This document shows positions 18,850-27,015 of a stretch of DNA of 64,000 bases, piece by piece. The translations under genes were made by a program, and so were the position numbers. Source of the DNA: Paenalicyclobacillus cellulosilyticus (GTDB lineage: Bacteria > Bacillota > Bacilli > Alicyclobacillales > Alicyclobacillaceae); contig NZ_BMOY01000004.1 of assembly GCF_014647315.1 (NCBI RefSeq), positions 40,412 through 104,411 on the forward strand. The letters run 5' to 3'. Position 1 is the stretch's first letter, and each line of letters opens with the position of its first letter. The notes under the pieces are model-generated. The model saw nothing but the letters and a program-made list of their open reading frames with translations. It searched no databases and was not told the origin of the DNA.

Positions 18850-20046
18850 TCACTTCAACCGCAACAGGCGCCACGGATACGGTGGACTGGCGATGGGCGC
18901 GGTGGTCACGAGCGGTACGGAGATGGTCTGCCGGCCCGCGGTCACCCGCAGCACGCCGAGGCTGGCGCCGCCTGGCACGGGCGCGTGGACCTCGCCCGGC
19001 ACGACGCGCGCTTCCATCCACATGCCGGGCCAAGCGATGACGGTTGCACCCGACCGAGCCACCACCTGCGTTTCGTCTCCCCACGGTGCCCGGATGGTGC
19101 CGACGACCTGGCCAGGCTGGGCCACGTGCATCAACCTCAGCTGCCGCCGTGCGTCGTTCGCCAGCGTGCGGGCCTCCGTGAGCGCCGCGTCCAACATGTG
19201 CATACCGCCCTGACCGAGCACCACGCCCATCACCGTCACCGGCTGGTTCTCAATCATGCCTTCCGCCGCGAAGGCAAAGCACCCGCCCGCCTCCAGCGAG
19301 CTGCCGGTCTTGATGCCGATGATCCCGTCACGCCCGAGCGCAGCGTCCACGTTGTAGACCGTTCCAGCCACCGGGAGGGTGGCCTGCGGCATCCGCACAA
19401 TCTCCCGCAACACCGGATTCTGCATCACCAACTCGGCGACGCGGTACTGGTCCAGCGCCGTGCTCACCGTCTGCGGATTGGCGCCGCTGGCGTCCGCGTA
19501 CGTCGTATGCACCATGCCGAGTGCCCGCGCTTTCTGGTTCATCATGCGCACGAACGACGCTTCATCCCCCGCCACCCAGTTGGCGAGCATGGTCGCGATG
19601 TTGTTCGCGGAAGGGAGCAGCAGGCCCTCCAACAACTGGCGCTCCGTCAGGCGCTCGCCTGCCACCACCTTCATCACCGATTCGCCGGCCTTCTTATCCC
19701 GCTCGTACACCGCCACGTCGGCCGGCGTCACGGTCAGGACGGGCCCTTCCTCACCCGGTTGCAGCGGATGCTTCTCCAAAACCAACAGGGCGGTCATCAT
19801 CTTGGTGAGGCTGGCGATGGGCACCGGCGTCTCCGGGCCGTACTGGCCCATGAGGCCGACCCCTTCGATGCCGACCACCGCTTGTCCGGTCGTCGGCCAG
19901 TGGAACGACACCGTCCCTGGCACCGCCTGGACCGCCGCGACCGCCGGCTGAATCTTGAGCATCGGCAGCGGGCGAAACACCTGGACCACCGCCAGGATGA
20001 GGATCAGCAACAACACGCCGAGGATGGTCAGACCAGTCTTGCGCAC
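18850..20046 (-). CDS. D-alanyl-D-alanine carboxypeptidase (PBP5-type)
   Basis: A 398-residue membrane-anchored penicillin-binding protein that trims the terminal D-Ala from peptidoglycan stem peptides. The N-terminal hydrophobic segment (about 7-24) is an uncleaved anchor or signal. The active-site motifs are S79-L-T-K82, S146-A-N148 and K246-T-G248. A beta-rich C-terminal domain follows from about 300. The GTG start at 20046 has GAGGAGGAC just upstream. It is 180 bases upstream of proB on the same strand. It resembles DacF/DacB-type proteins, but I cannot choose among them. Confidence 0.93.
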   Translation of the reverse strand: MRKTGLTILGVLLLILILAVVQVFRPLPMLKIQPAVAAVQAVPGTVSFHWPTTGQAVVGIEGVGLMGQYGPETPVPIASLTKMMTALLVLEKHPLQPGEEGPVLTVTPADVAVYERDKKAGESVMKVVAGERLTERQLLEGLLLPSANNIATMLANWVAGDEASFVRMMNQKARALGMVHTTYADASGANPQTVSTALDQYRVAELVMQNPVLREIVRMPQATLPVAGTVYNVDAALGRDGIIGIKTGSSLEAGGCFAFAAEGMIENQPVTVMGVVLGQGGMHMLDAALTEARTLANDARRQLRLMHVAQPGQVVGTIRAPWGDETQVVARSGATVIAWPGMWMEARVVPGEVHAPVPGGASLGVLRVTAGRQTISVPLVTTAPIASPPYPWRLLRLK

Positions 20047-20163
20047 GTTCGTCCTCCTCGTCTATCGCACCGGCTTCGGTACGGAGATAGCGTCAAAAGG
20101 TTTTCGGCGGTTGAAACAGCGCCAGCCGTTCGTCCGGCCCGGAGAAGACAGCACGATTGTACA

Positions 20164-20718
20164 TCAGTTTTTTGTTCGACGCAGGGAAAGCCGCATCCTG
20201 CTCGCTGCATGTGGAAGAATCTTACTCACCTGCCACGGCAGGCCCCTTGACCGCGGTGGGTCCGCGCGCTGCACCCTGACGGCATGGTTCACCATGCCGC
20301 GCGTCATCACGCCGCCTGCCCATCCGCAGAGCAGCCAAGCGCCCACCCCGGGCGGGATGAGACATGCGGCGAGGTAGGACGACGAGAACCCATGCCAAAC
20401 GCCGGGCGGCACCATGCGCAGCCACGTCGAAAACGGGTGCACCCAAAGCTGAAACACGCCGTTGCACCACTCGTTGCCGCCGTCCTGAGCGGCGAGTGCC
20501 AGCGAGGCGCCGGCCAATACCCATCCGGGCGCCTGCGCCGCCCACGCCGCCTGCACCACCCAACGCCCCCGCCAGCCCCGCCACCCTGCGTGCGCGCCAC
20601 ACCCCAGCGCGAACATCAACCACGCGGCACTCAAGGCGGCGGCCACCTGGTCGCACGCGGTGGCGGCCAACGTGGTGAACACCAGCACGACGTAGCTGTC
20701 GAAGAGACGGCGTGCCAA
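20164..20718 (-). CDS. Hypothetical membrane protein
   Basis: A 184-residue protein with about four hydrophobic segments (SYVVLVFTTLAATAC, AALSAAWLMFALGCG, APGWVLAGASLALAA, AACLIPPGVGAWLLCGWAGG) and a basic C-terminal tail, so an integral membrane protein of unknown function. TTG at 20718 is chosen because AAAGGAGG lies 9 bases upstream, inside the end of the preceding gene. That gene's stop lies 4 bases before this start, so the two are probably translationally coupled. Confidence 0.65.
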   Translation of the reverse strand: MARRLFDSYVVLVFTTLAATACDQVAAALSAAWLMFALGCGAHAGWRGWRGRWVVQAAWAAQAPGWVLAGASLALAAQDGGNEWCNGVFQLWVHPFSTWLRMVPPGVWHGFSSSYLAACLIPPGVGAWLLCGWAGGVMTRGMVNHAVRVQRADPPRSRGLPWQVSKILPHAASRMRLSLRRTKN

Positions 20719-20722
20719 CCGC

Positions 20723-21391
20723 TCATCCCTCCTTTGGCCCGGCGGCACCATCGCCCGCCGGACCGCCTGCCTTGGCGACGACCTGCAGCAAGCGGCTCTG
20801 GTACAAGTCGTCCGGAACAATCCACGCCTTCGGCGGGCACAACGTCACCCCGGCCCGCCGGTACGCGGTCCATACCAACTTGCTGCAGTACTGCCGCCGG
20901 TCGTCGGACAGGGGGGCGAACGGGTCGTACATGCGCCCTACGTACGCCTGCGCGATGCGCGCGCTCTGCCGCCGGACCGCCGCAGGCACCGCCGGGCGCA
21001 GCAGCGCGGCCTTTTCATAGTACTGAAAGACGGAGAGGGGGCGAAGCGTCGTCCCGCGCACGAAGTCGGTGGCATCGATCACCCATCCGCCGCCGGCGTA
21101 CAGCACGGCGTGTGACCAATAACCATAGGCGCAGTGCGGATTGTGAAAGACGAGGACGTCGCCCGGCTCCGCCAAACGCTGCCAAGCGGAGATCTGAATC
21201 CGAGGTACGGCAGGCACGGCGCCGTTCAAGCGCCCCATCGTCATGCCGCGCAACACCGTGCGGGCAAACGCGATGTCGCTGCCCGGCGGCATCGGCACCG
21301 GAAGCCACGCGAAGAGAAGGATGACGGCCAAAAGCGCCGCCAATCCTGCACACTCCATCCAGTACGGATGGCAAACACGGCGCACCCGCAT
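20723..21391 (-). CDS. YiiX/YebB-like (permuted NlpC/P60) hydrolase
   Basis: A 222-residue papain-like fold protein. An N-terminal membrane anchor (about 12-33) precedes a lumen/exterior domain with GDVLVFHNPHCAYGYWSHAVLYAGGGWVID split here as GDVLVF and YWSHAVLYAG, holding the conserved His, and YCSKLVWTAYRRAG, holding the conserved Cys. Permuted NlpC/P60 enzymes of this group act as amidases, peptidases or acyltransferases on cell-wall peptides or lipids. ATG at 21391 has AAAGGAGGGAG directly before it. It is coupled to the membrane protein gene downstream. The substrate is not known. Confidence 0.8.
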   Translation of the reverse strand: MRVRRVCHPYWMECAGLAALLAVILLFAWLPVPMPPGSDIAFARTVLRGMTMGRLNGAVPAVPRIQISAWQRLAEPGDVLVFHNPHCAYGYWSHAVLYAGGGWVIDATDFVRGTTLRPLSVFQYYEKAALLRPAVPAAVRRQSARIAQAYVGRMYDPFAPLSDDRRQYCSKLVWTAYRRAGVTLCPPKAWIVPDDLYQSRLLQVVAKAGGPAGDGAAGPKEG

Positions 21392-21490
21392 CTCCCTCCT
21401 TTGTCCGCAGGAGTATGGCGCAACCCCCGCCACGGCATACTACCGCCACCGCAAAAAGCCTCGTCTCACCCTGGGAAGGAGGGATGGCAC

Positions 21491-21658
21491 GTGCCGGGCC
21501 GACAACACCCCACCCGTCGTTTCGCCCCTCGCCCCTGGTGGATGTCCGCCGGTTGGCGAGCGTTGGCGCACGCCATATTGGCCATGTTGATCGGCGAGGA
21601 GTGGGAGCCAAGCGCACCCCCGCCGGCGCATGAAGAGCGCCTGTCGCGAACACACTGA
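21491..21658 (+). CDS. Small protein of 55 residues, unknown function
   Basis: GTG at 21491 is preceded by AAGGAGG with 8-base spacing and opens 55 codons ending at TGA 21656-21658. The predicted peptide has a basic N terminus (PGRQHPTRRFAPRPWW), a hydrophobic middle (ALAHAILAMLIG) and an acidic C terminus (EEWEPSAPPPAHEERLS). That looks like a small membrane-associated protein. It lies between a divergent YiiX-like gene and the aldolase gene, 31 bases before the latter's start, so it may be the first gene of the aldolase operon. I do not recognise a family. Confidence 0.5.
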   Translation: MPGRQHPTRRFAPRPWWMSAGWRALAHAILAMLIGEEWEPSAPPPAHEERLSRTH

Positions 21659-21689
21659 TCCAGGCATCTCACACAGAGGAGGATCTTGG

Positions 21690-22784
21690 GTGTTCTACAC
21701 GGTGCAGTGTGCGGCTGATTCGCCGCGGACGCGGTGGCTGCTCACGGGGCTCGCCCGCCGGTGCGAGGCCATGGGATACAAGCGGATCGCCGCCGGCGAA
21801 GCGGAGGCAGCGGACGTGCGCTTGGTGTTCAACTTCATCGATCCGTCGCAACCCCGCCCCTACCGGCGCCGGGCTCAGGCCACGTTCGTCGTCTCGATTG
21901 CCGAAGCCGATCCACCGCCTGCCAACGTGTTGTACGCGGGCTATCCCCTTTTGGTGCGTTCGCTTGCGAACCTCTTGATCTACTTAGTGCACGGGCGCGA
22001 CGGGATCGACACGTACTTCATCACCTTGGAACAAGGCTGCTATCCGGTGCCCTGCCGGCCGGGGGAGGACGAGGCGTACTTCGACGCCTTATGGGAGCGC
22101 ATTCGCCCGTTGGCGACGTCCAACCTCGTCATCGACAACGAGTTCCACCCCGACCTGCCCCAGGCGCTCTGGGAAGGAGACGAGGTCACGGAACGGGTGC
22201 GCTGGGCGGCGCGGAAGATCGACGAAATGAACCTCTGGCCGGCGCCGTTCCCCATCCAAGAGATCCTGCCGCCGGAAGACTTGCGCCATGTCAAACGGCT
22301 GTACGGCATCGGCGGCCTCAGCTACGGCAACCTGAGCGCCCGCAAGGACGGGGAACGCTTCTGGATGAGCGCCAGCGGCGTCAACAAAGCGAACCTGCAT
22401 AAAATCGGCGAGGACATCCTGATGGTGACCGGATTCAACCCCGGCCGGCGGGCGATGCGCCTCAGCGTCCCTCCGCACGTGCAACCGCGCCGGGTGTCGG
22501 TCGATGCCATCGAACACTGGATGATCTACCGCGAACACCCGCAGGTCGGCGCCATCGTCCACATCCACGCCTGGATGGAAGGCGTCCAATCGACCCAGGT
22601 CAATTACCCGTGCGGAACGGTCGAACTGGCCAAAGCTGTGGCGGAGCTGGTGCGGCAAGCGGACGATCCCGCCCGCGCCATCATCGGGCTGAAAAACCAC
22701 GGCTTGACCATCACCGGGCCGGATCTCGATGACATCTTCGAGCGGATCGACGGCAAGATCATCCCTCAGGTCCCCATGAGCTGA
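21690..22784 (+). CDS. Class II aldolase/adducin-like protein with N-terminal extension
   Basis: A 364-residue protein. Residues from about 195 form a class II (zinc) aldolase domain: SYGNLSAR (211-218), MSASGVNKANL (226-236), the zinc ligands His291 and His293 in IVHIHAW, and His337 in LKNHGLTITG. Residues 1-190 are an unrecognised domain, about as long as the aldolase domain. GTG at 21690 has AGGAGG 7 bases upstream. Its end overlaps the convergent SDR gene by 26 bases. Fuculose-phosphate-aldolase-like enzymes and methylthioribulose-phosphate dehydratase are relatives, but the substrate is not evident. Confidence 0.85.
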   Translation: MFYTVQCAADSPRTRWLLTGLARRCEAMGYKRIAAGEAEAADVRLVFNFIDPSQPRPYRRRAQATFVVSIAEADPPPANVLYAGYPLLVRSLANLLIYLVHGRDGIDTYFITLEQGCYPVPCRPGEDEAYFDALWERIRPLATSNLVIDNEFHPDLPQALWEGDEVTERVRWAARKIDEMNLWPAPFPIQEILPPEDLRHVKRLYGIGGLSYGNLSARKDGERFWMSASGVNKANLHKIGEDILMVTGFNPGRRAMRLSVPPHVQPRRVSVDAIEHWMIYREHPQVGAIVHIHAWMEGVQSTQVNYPCGTVELAKAVAELVRQADDPARAIIGLKNHGLTITGPDLDDIFERIDGKIIPQVPMS

Positions 22785-23616
22785 ACCGGGCAGCGATTTC
22801 CGCGAGGCGCTGCCGCCAGCCGCGGACGGTGAGATGGTAGTACCGCTCCACCAGCCGCGGAAAGGCGTAGCCGACCGGCGCGATGGCCTGAAGGCGGCGC
22901 GGCACCACCATCTCGTCGCGCCGGTTCACCACAGCCCGGACGACGGCCTCCCCCGCCCGTTCCGCGGTCAGCACCGGGATGCCCGGCGGCAGCGGGAACC
23001 ACTCGCCGTGGAGCTTCCCGGCGACGAGCGGCGTGTCCACCGGCCCGGGGGAAACCAGACCGACGTGGAAGCCAAGCGGCCGCAGCTCCTGCCGCAGGCT
23101 GAGGGCGAACCCGCGCAACGCATGCTTCGGCGCGGCGTAGGCGGCGAAGAACGGCGGTGTGCACGGGACCGACAGCGAGGAGAGGTAGACGATGGAGCGG
23201 CGCGCCCCCCGGGCCAACTGCGGCAGCAGCGCCTGCGTGACCATGACGGCCCCCCAGTAGAGGACGTCCATCGCCCGGCGCGCCCGCTCGAGATCGAGGC
23301 CCGCCACCGGTGCCAACTCGAGTTCTCCGGCACCGTACACCAACGCCCCCAGCTCGCCGAGGTCCGCGACGGCACGCGCCAACGCATTTATCTCCGCCGG
23401 ATGGGTGACGTCGGCCGGGAACGCCACCGCATCTCCCCCCTGCTCGCGAATGGCGGTTGCAGCCGCCGCCAAGCGATCCGCTCCCCGCGCGACGAGCACC
23501 ACCCGCGCGCCCCGGCGCGCGAACCCGGCAGCCGCCGCGCGGCCGATGCCGCTCGAACCGCCGACGACGACCACCGTCTCGCCTGCGAACGAACCCTTGC
23601 GCCTGTGCCACCTCAA
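22759..23616 (-). CDS. Short-chain dehydrogenase/reductase
   Basis: A 285-residue classical SDR. The cofactor motif is VVVGGSSGIGRA (near 16-27), and the catalytic Ser-Tyr-Lys lie in YLSSLS and the YAAPKHA stretch. It lacks the usual NNAG; GAGELE occupies that position. The TTG start at 23616 overlaps the lipid kinase stop (TTGA) with AAGGAGGGGG upstream, so translation is coupled. Third gene of a glycosyltransferase/lipid kinase/SDR operon, it may reduce a ketone of a lipid intermediate, but the substrate is unknown. The C-terminal 40 residues look amphipathic and may contact membrane. Confidence 0.9.
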   Translation of the reverse strand: MRWHRRKGSFAGETVVVVGGSSGIGRAAAAGFARRGARVVLVARGADRLAAAATAIREQGGDAVAFPADVTHPAEINALARAVADLGELGALVYGAGELELAPVAGLDLERARRAMDVLYWGAVMVTQALLPQLARGARRSIVYLSSLSVPCTPPFFAAYAAPKHALRGFALSLRQELRPLGFHVGLVSPGPVDTPLVAGKLHGEWFPLPPGIPVLTAERAGEAVVRAVVNRRDEMVVPRRLQAIAPVGYAFPRLVERYYHLTVRGWRQRLAEIAARFSSWGPEG

Positions 23617-24608
23617 GGCACGCCCCCTCCTTGCATCTGCTTATCGGCACGTTTCTCGTCAATACGTTCCTCGTCGGCACGTTCCTCGTCGGCGCGCGCC
23701 TTGGTTGCACGCGGAACGAGGTCCGGCACGGCCGCGAGCAAGCGCACGCCGCCTTGCATCACCTCGGCCCGGAGCCCGTCTGCCACCAAGGATTCACCGT
23801 CCGTGTGACCTGGCCAAGCGGCCGCCGCCTGCACGCACACCCGCTGGCCGCGCAGCACGGTGACGTACGGATGGTGCCGGACGTGCCGGCCCGAAAAGAC
23901 GAGCGGGAACAGGCGCACAAACCGCCCCACGTCCAGGTCGGCGACCACGCACACGTCGAGCAGGCCGTCGTGCCAGCGTGCATCCGGGCAGATGCGCATT
24001 CCGCCGGCGTAATACGGGCAATTGGCGATGGTGATCATCCATGCCCGCGGCACAAAGAGCGACGTGTCGTCCACGGTGATGCGGGCCGGTTGCGGCCGAA
24101 AGGCGAAGAGTGCAGCGCAGGCTCCGGCCGCGTACCCGAACTTGCCAAGCCGCTGGATGCCGGGGTGTTGCCGGATGCGCGCCACCACGTCGCCGTCGAA
24201 ACCCACACCGGCCGCCATCAGGCAACGCCGGCCGTTGACCAAAGCGAGATCGAGCGAAACCGTCCGATTGTCTGCCAGCATCTCGAACAGCGCGTCGGCG
24301 CGGCGGGGCAGGCCGAGCGAACGGGCCACGTCGTTGCCGGTGCCAAACGGCAACACCCCGACGACCCCTTGGCCCACGGCCACACCGTTGACCACCTCGT
24401 GGAGCGTCCCGTCGCCCCCCACCGCGACAATGCGCTCGAATCCTGCGCGCTGCGCCTGACGGGCCACCTCGCTGGCCTCGCCCGGACGCGTGGTCGCGTG
24501 CACTTCGAACGCGAACCGCGCGCCGGCGAGCTGCGGGAGAAACGCCCGCCACCTGTGGCCGCACCGGCCGCGCCCGGCCGCCGGATTGACGATGAACATC
24601 GTTTTCAC
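23613..24608 (-). CDS. Diacylglycerol kinase-family lipid kinase
   Basis: A 331-residue lipid kinase (DagK/YegS type) that phosphorylates diacylglycerol or a related lipid with ATP at the membrane. It begins VKTMFIVNPAAGRGR. It has the catalytic-domain motif VAVGGDGTLHEVVNG, the LPFGTGNDVAR nucleotide site, and the C-terminal GGMRICPDARWHDGLLDV segment. GTG at 24608 has GAGGTGGGA upstream. The last 30 residues are a charged tail of Arg-Ala-Asp-Glu-Glu units made by a 15-bp DNA repeat and are outside the fold. It lies between a glycosyltransferase and an SDR. Confidence 0.92.
   Translation of the reverse strand: MKTMFIVNPAAGRGRCGHRWRAFLPQLAGARFAFEVHATTRPGEASEVARQAQRAGFERIVAVGGDGTLHEVVNGVAVGQGVVGVLPFGTGNDVARSLGLPRRADALFEMLADNRTVSLDLALVNGRRCLMAAGVGFDGDVVARIRQHPGIQRLGKFGYAAGACAALFAFRPQPARITVDDTSLFVPRAWMITIANCPYYAGGMRICPDARWHDGLLDVCVVADLDVGRFVRLFPLVFSGRHVRHHPYVTVLRGQRVCVQAAAAWPGHTDGESLVADGLRAEVMQGGVRLLAAVPDLVPRATKARADEERADEERIDEKRADKQMQGGGVP
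23646..23690. repeat. 15-bp tandem repeat, 3 units, coding
   Basis: Three near-identical 15-base units (GGCACGTTCCTCGTC and variants) at 23646-23660, 23661-23675 and 23676-23690, with a partial fourth after them. They encode (R/K)-(A/I)-D-E-(E/K) pentapeptides in the C-terminal tail of the lipid kinase. The period is a multiple of three, so copy number can vary in frame. Confidence 0.85.
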
Positions 24609-24632
24609 GCATCCCACCTCGCGCGATGGCCT

Positions 24633-24658
24633 GTCCCTGCATGCGGCCGTGCAGGGAC
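24633..24658. terminator. 9-bp hairpin between glycosyltransferase and lipid kinase
   Basis: GTCCCTGCA and TGCAGGGAC (arms 24633-24641 and 24650-24658, loop 8) form a perfect hairpin in the 70-base gap after the glycosyltransferase stop. No T-run follows, so it may attenuate or process the message rather than end it. Confidence 0.4.
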
Positions 24659-24678
24659 GTGTGCGGCCGCAGAGGAAC

Positions 24679-25842
24679 CTAACGCCCCGCCAAGGCCTGA
24701 GGACGCATCGGCGCCCGGTGCATCGCCAGGACCGCCTCGTAGTGGCGGACGAGGTCTTCCGTCGTCCGCCGCCAGTCGAGCCGCTGCACGACGGCCTGCG
24801 CATAGGCGCACAGCGTTTCCCGGACCGCATCGTCGTACAAGATGGTCCGCATCGCCCGCGCGGTGTCGTCCGGATCGTCCGGATGGAACAGCACCCCGGC
24901 GCGACCGCGGTGGAGCACTTCCCGCGACGCGGGTGCATCGGCCGCCATGACGGGCAGGCCGCTCGCCATCGCCTCCAACAACACCAAGCCCAGGGTCTCG
25001 GTGGTCGACGGGAAGACGAATCCGTCCGCCGAGGCATATGCGGCCGCCAGCTCCTCGCCGAACAGGTAACCGAGAAACGTCACGCGCCGCCCGGCGAGCG
25101 CGCGTTCCACCGCCGCCTTGTGCGGGCCGTCGCCGACGAGCGCCAGATGGACCTCGTCCGGCAGGCGGTCGAGCGCGGCGGCGAGCTTTGCCAACCCCTT
25201 TTCCGCGGCAATCCGCCCGACGTACAACAACACCTTGCCGGACGCCGCGCCGCCAAGCAACCGCCGGCGCATCGCCATGCTGCGTTTGGCCGGAGAGAAC
25301 AGGCGGGTGTCCAACCCCCGTTCCCACAGGGCAAGCCGCTCGAAGCCGCGCGCCTCGAGGTCAGCCATCGTGGCGCGCGACGGGCACAGGTTCACGGCCG
25401 CTTGGTTGTGAATGGCGCGAAACGCCCGCCACAGCCACGGTTCGAGCCACGGCAGGCGATAGAAGCGGGCGTAGGCAGGGATGTGGGTATGGTACGACAT
25501 CACCAGCGGGCGACGCAGGCGCCGGGCGTAATAGATGGCCGCGAAACTGAGAAACCCCGGATTGACCGCGTGGATGACATCCGGGTCAAACGCCTGCAGC
25601 CGCCGGCCGACCCACGGCCACGGTCGGGCGAAGCGCTTGCCCGGATAGAGAGGGAAAGAGAACGGCGGCACGCCCACCACCGCCGCACCGGCGTACGCTT
25701 GCGGCCCGCCTGCCGGCGCCACCAGCAGGACATCGTGGCCCAATTCGGCGAGGTGGCAGAGCGTGGCGCACAACCGGGTGACCACGCCGTCGGTGTTGGG
25801 GAGGAAGGTCTCAGAAAAGATGGCAATCCGCACGCGCGACAA
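24679..25842 (-). CDS. GT4-family glycosyltransferase
   Basis: A 387-residue GT-B retaining glycosyltransferase. The N-terminal domain begins RIAIFSETFLPNTDGVV and contains VMSYHTHIPAYARFY. The C-terminal donor domain has LLYVGRIAAEKGL and the E-x7-E region FVFPSTTETLGLVLLEAMA with PVMAADAPASREV. It resembles lipid glycosyltransferases (MgtA, PimB', SqdX type), and its operon with a lipid kinase supports a glycolipid role at the inner membrane face. The TTG at 25842 is accepted; GTG at 25833 is an alternative. Confidence 0.92.
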   Translation of the reverse strand: MSRVRIAIFSETFLPNTDGVVTRLCATLCHLAELGHDVLLVAPAGGPQAYAGAAVVGVPPFSFPLYPGKRFARPWPWVGRRLQAFDPDVIHAVNPGFLSFAAIYYARRLRRPLVMSYHTHIPAYARFYRLPWLEPWLWRAFRAIHNQAAVNLCPSRATMADLEARGFERLALWERGLDTRLFSPAKRSMAMRRRLLGGAASGKVLLYVGRIAAEKGLAKLAAALDRLPDEVHLALVGDGPHKAAVERALAGRRVTFLGYLFGEELAAAYASADGFVFPSTTETLGLVLLEAMASGLPVMAADAPASREVLHRGRAGVLFHPDDPDDTARAMRTILYDDAVRETLCAYAQAVVQRLDWRRTTEDLVRHYEAVLAMHRAPMRPQALAGR

Positions 25843-26046
25843 CCGCCTTCATCCGGGATATCGATGTCCCCGGGTGTCCATGTTGGCCACCCTTTCCTTA
25901 GATTCCCTCAGGCCCGTACCGTCATACCCGGCATGCTGCGGCGCCGCGGCACGAAAAATGCTGTAGAAAAGCCCTTCGCTTCGACACCCGGGTTCCGACA
26001 CGATTCGCGCACCACGTCTCGTATCGTGATCTGTGGGGGTGAAACC

Positions 26047-27015
26047 ATGGCCATTCAGCAGGCACCCAAATCGCGATGGGCCTACCTTGGCCTCGGGGTG
26101 GGCGCGGTGGTGGTCGTCGCGGTTTTCCACCACGGCCTGCCGTGGCGTGTCCCCGCACCGCCGTCGCGCTTCCTCGCGCAAAAGGCCGCCTATCCTGCCG
26201 TCCTCCACCCGGGTGCGGCGGAGACGACGCAGATCCGGCAGATCGACGCGGTCATCCGGCTCATCCCGGGAGCGCGTCCTGCGCCCGCCCGTCTCCGCGC
26301 AGACCACCCCTTGCCCAACGGCCCGCAACCTGTCGTGTGGCGGGAGGCCGGACGCGTCTACCGCGCCATCCACTGCCTCGCGGTCCAAGATGCGCGATCG
26401 CGCCGCTTTGTCCCCATCTCCCCTGACCTCACCAACGCCTACCTCCCCGGTTCATCCGGCTTTGGCGTGGATGGCATCACCGCCGTCGCGCGCACCGGCG
26501 ACGGCTGGGTGGTGGGCACGCTCACCGGCCGCCTTGCCGTCAGCCGCGACGGACACCGCTGGCTGTTGATCACCGGCCTGCCGCAGCGTTCAATCACCGC
26601 CATCGCCGCCCTGACCGGAACCCCCGGCGCCGTGGTGGTGGGGTACGGCGGATACGGCACCGCGACCCCGGAGGTCCCGGGCCACATCTACGCCACGTTC
26701 GACGCAGGCCGGCACTGGGTGGATTGGACCGGCGGGCTGCCCGACGCCCCGGTACAGGCCATCCGCGCGTCCGTACCGCGCCACGGGACACGGGCATACG
26801 ACCTGCGGGCCGAGGTGGACGGCAGGTGGTACGAGATGGTCACCCCGGGCCATTGGCTTTTTGCTGCGGTCAATCCCGGGGCAGGACGAGCGACACCGCC
26901 TGCCGCTCTTCCGCGAAGTGTTCGCGCAACCGTTCGTTCGCGTCCTCCCAGCGCAGCGATAAAAGCACGTCCAACGTCGCGAACAGGTCGGCCTGCCGCA
27001 GGTGGTAGGCCGTGA
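26047..27015 (+). CDS. Membrane-anchored beta-propeller-like protein
   Basis: A 322-residue hypothetical protein. The N-terminal helix (about 12-30) is a signal anchor. The exterior part has repeated strands with TGDGWVVGTLTGRLAVSRDG and GHIYATFDAGRHWVDWTGGL, which look like BNR/YCF48-type propeller blades. ATG at 26047 follows GGGGGTGA. The last about 48 residues are encoded opposite the 3' end of the convergent M16 peptidase gene (146-base overlap) and are Arg/Pro/Ala-rich with no propeller character, so the original stop may have been lost near 26870. Function unknown. Confidence 0.7.
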   Translation: MAIQQAPKSRWAYLGLGVGAVVVVAVFHHGLPWRVPAPPSRFLAQKAAYPAVLHPGAAETTQIRQIDAVIRLIPGARPAPARLRADHPLPNGPQPVVWREAGRVYRAIHCLAVQDARSRRFVPISPDLTNAYLPGSSGFGVDGITAVARTGDGWVVGTLTGRLAVSRDGHRWLLITGLPQRSITAIAALTGTPGAVVVGYGGYGTATPEVPGHIYATFDAGRHWVDWTGGLPDAPVQAIRASVPRHGTRAYDLRAEVDGRWYEMVTPGHWLFAAVNPGAGRATPPAALPRSVRATVRSRPPSAAIKARPTSRTGRPAAGGRP

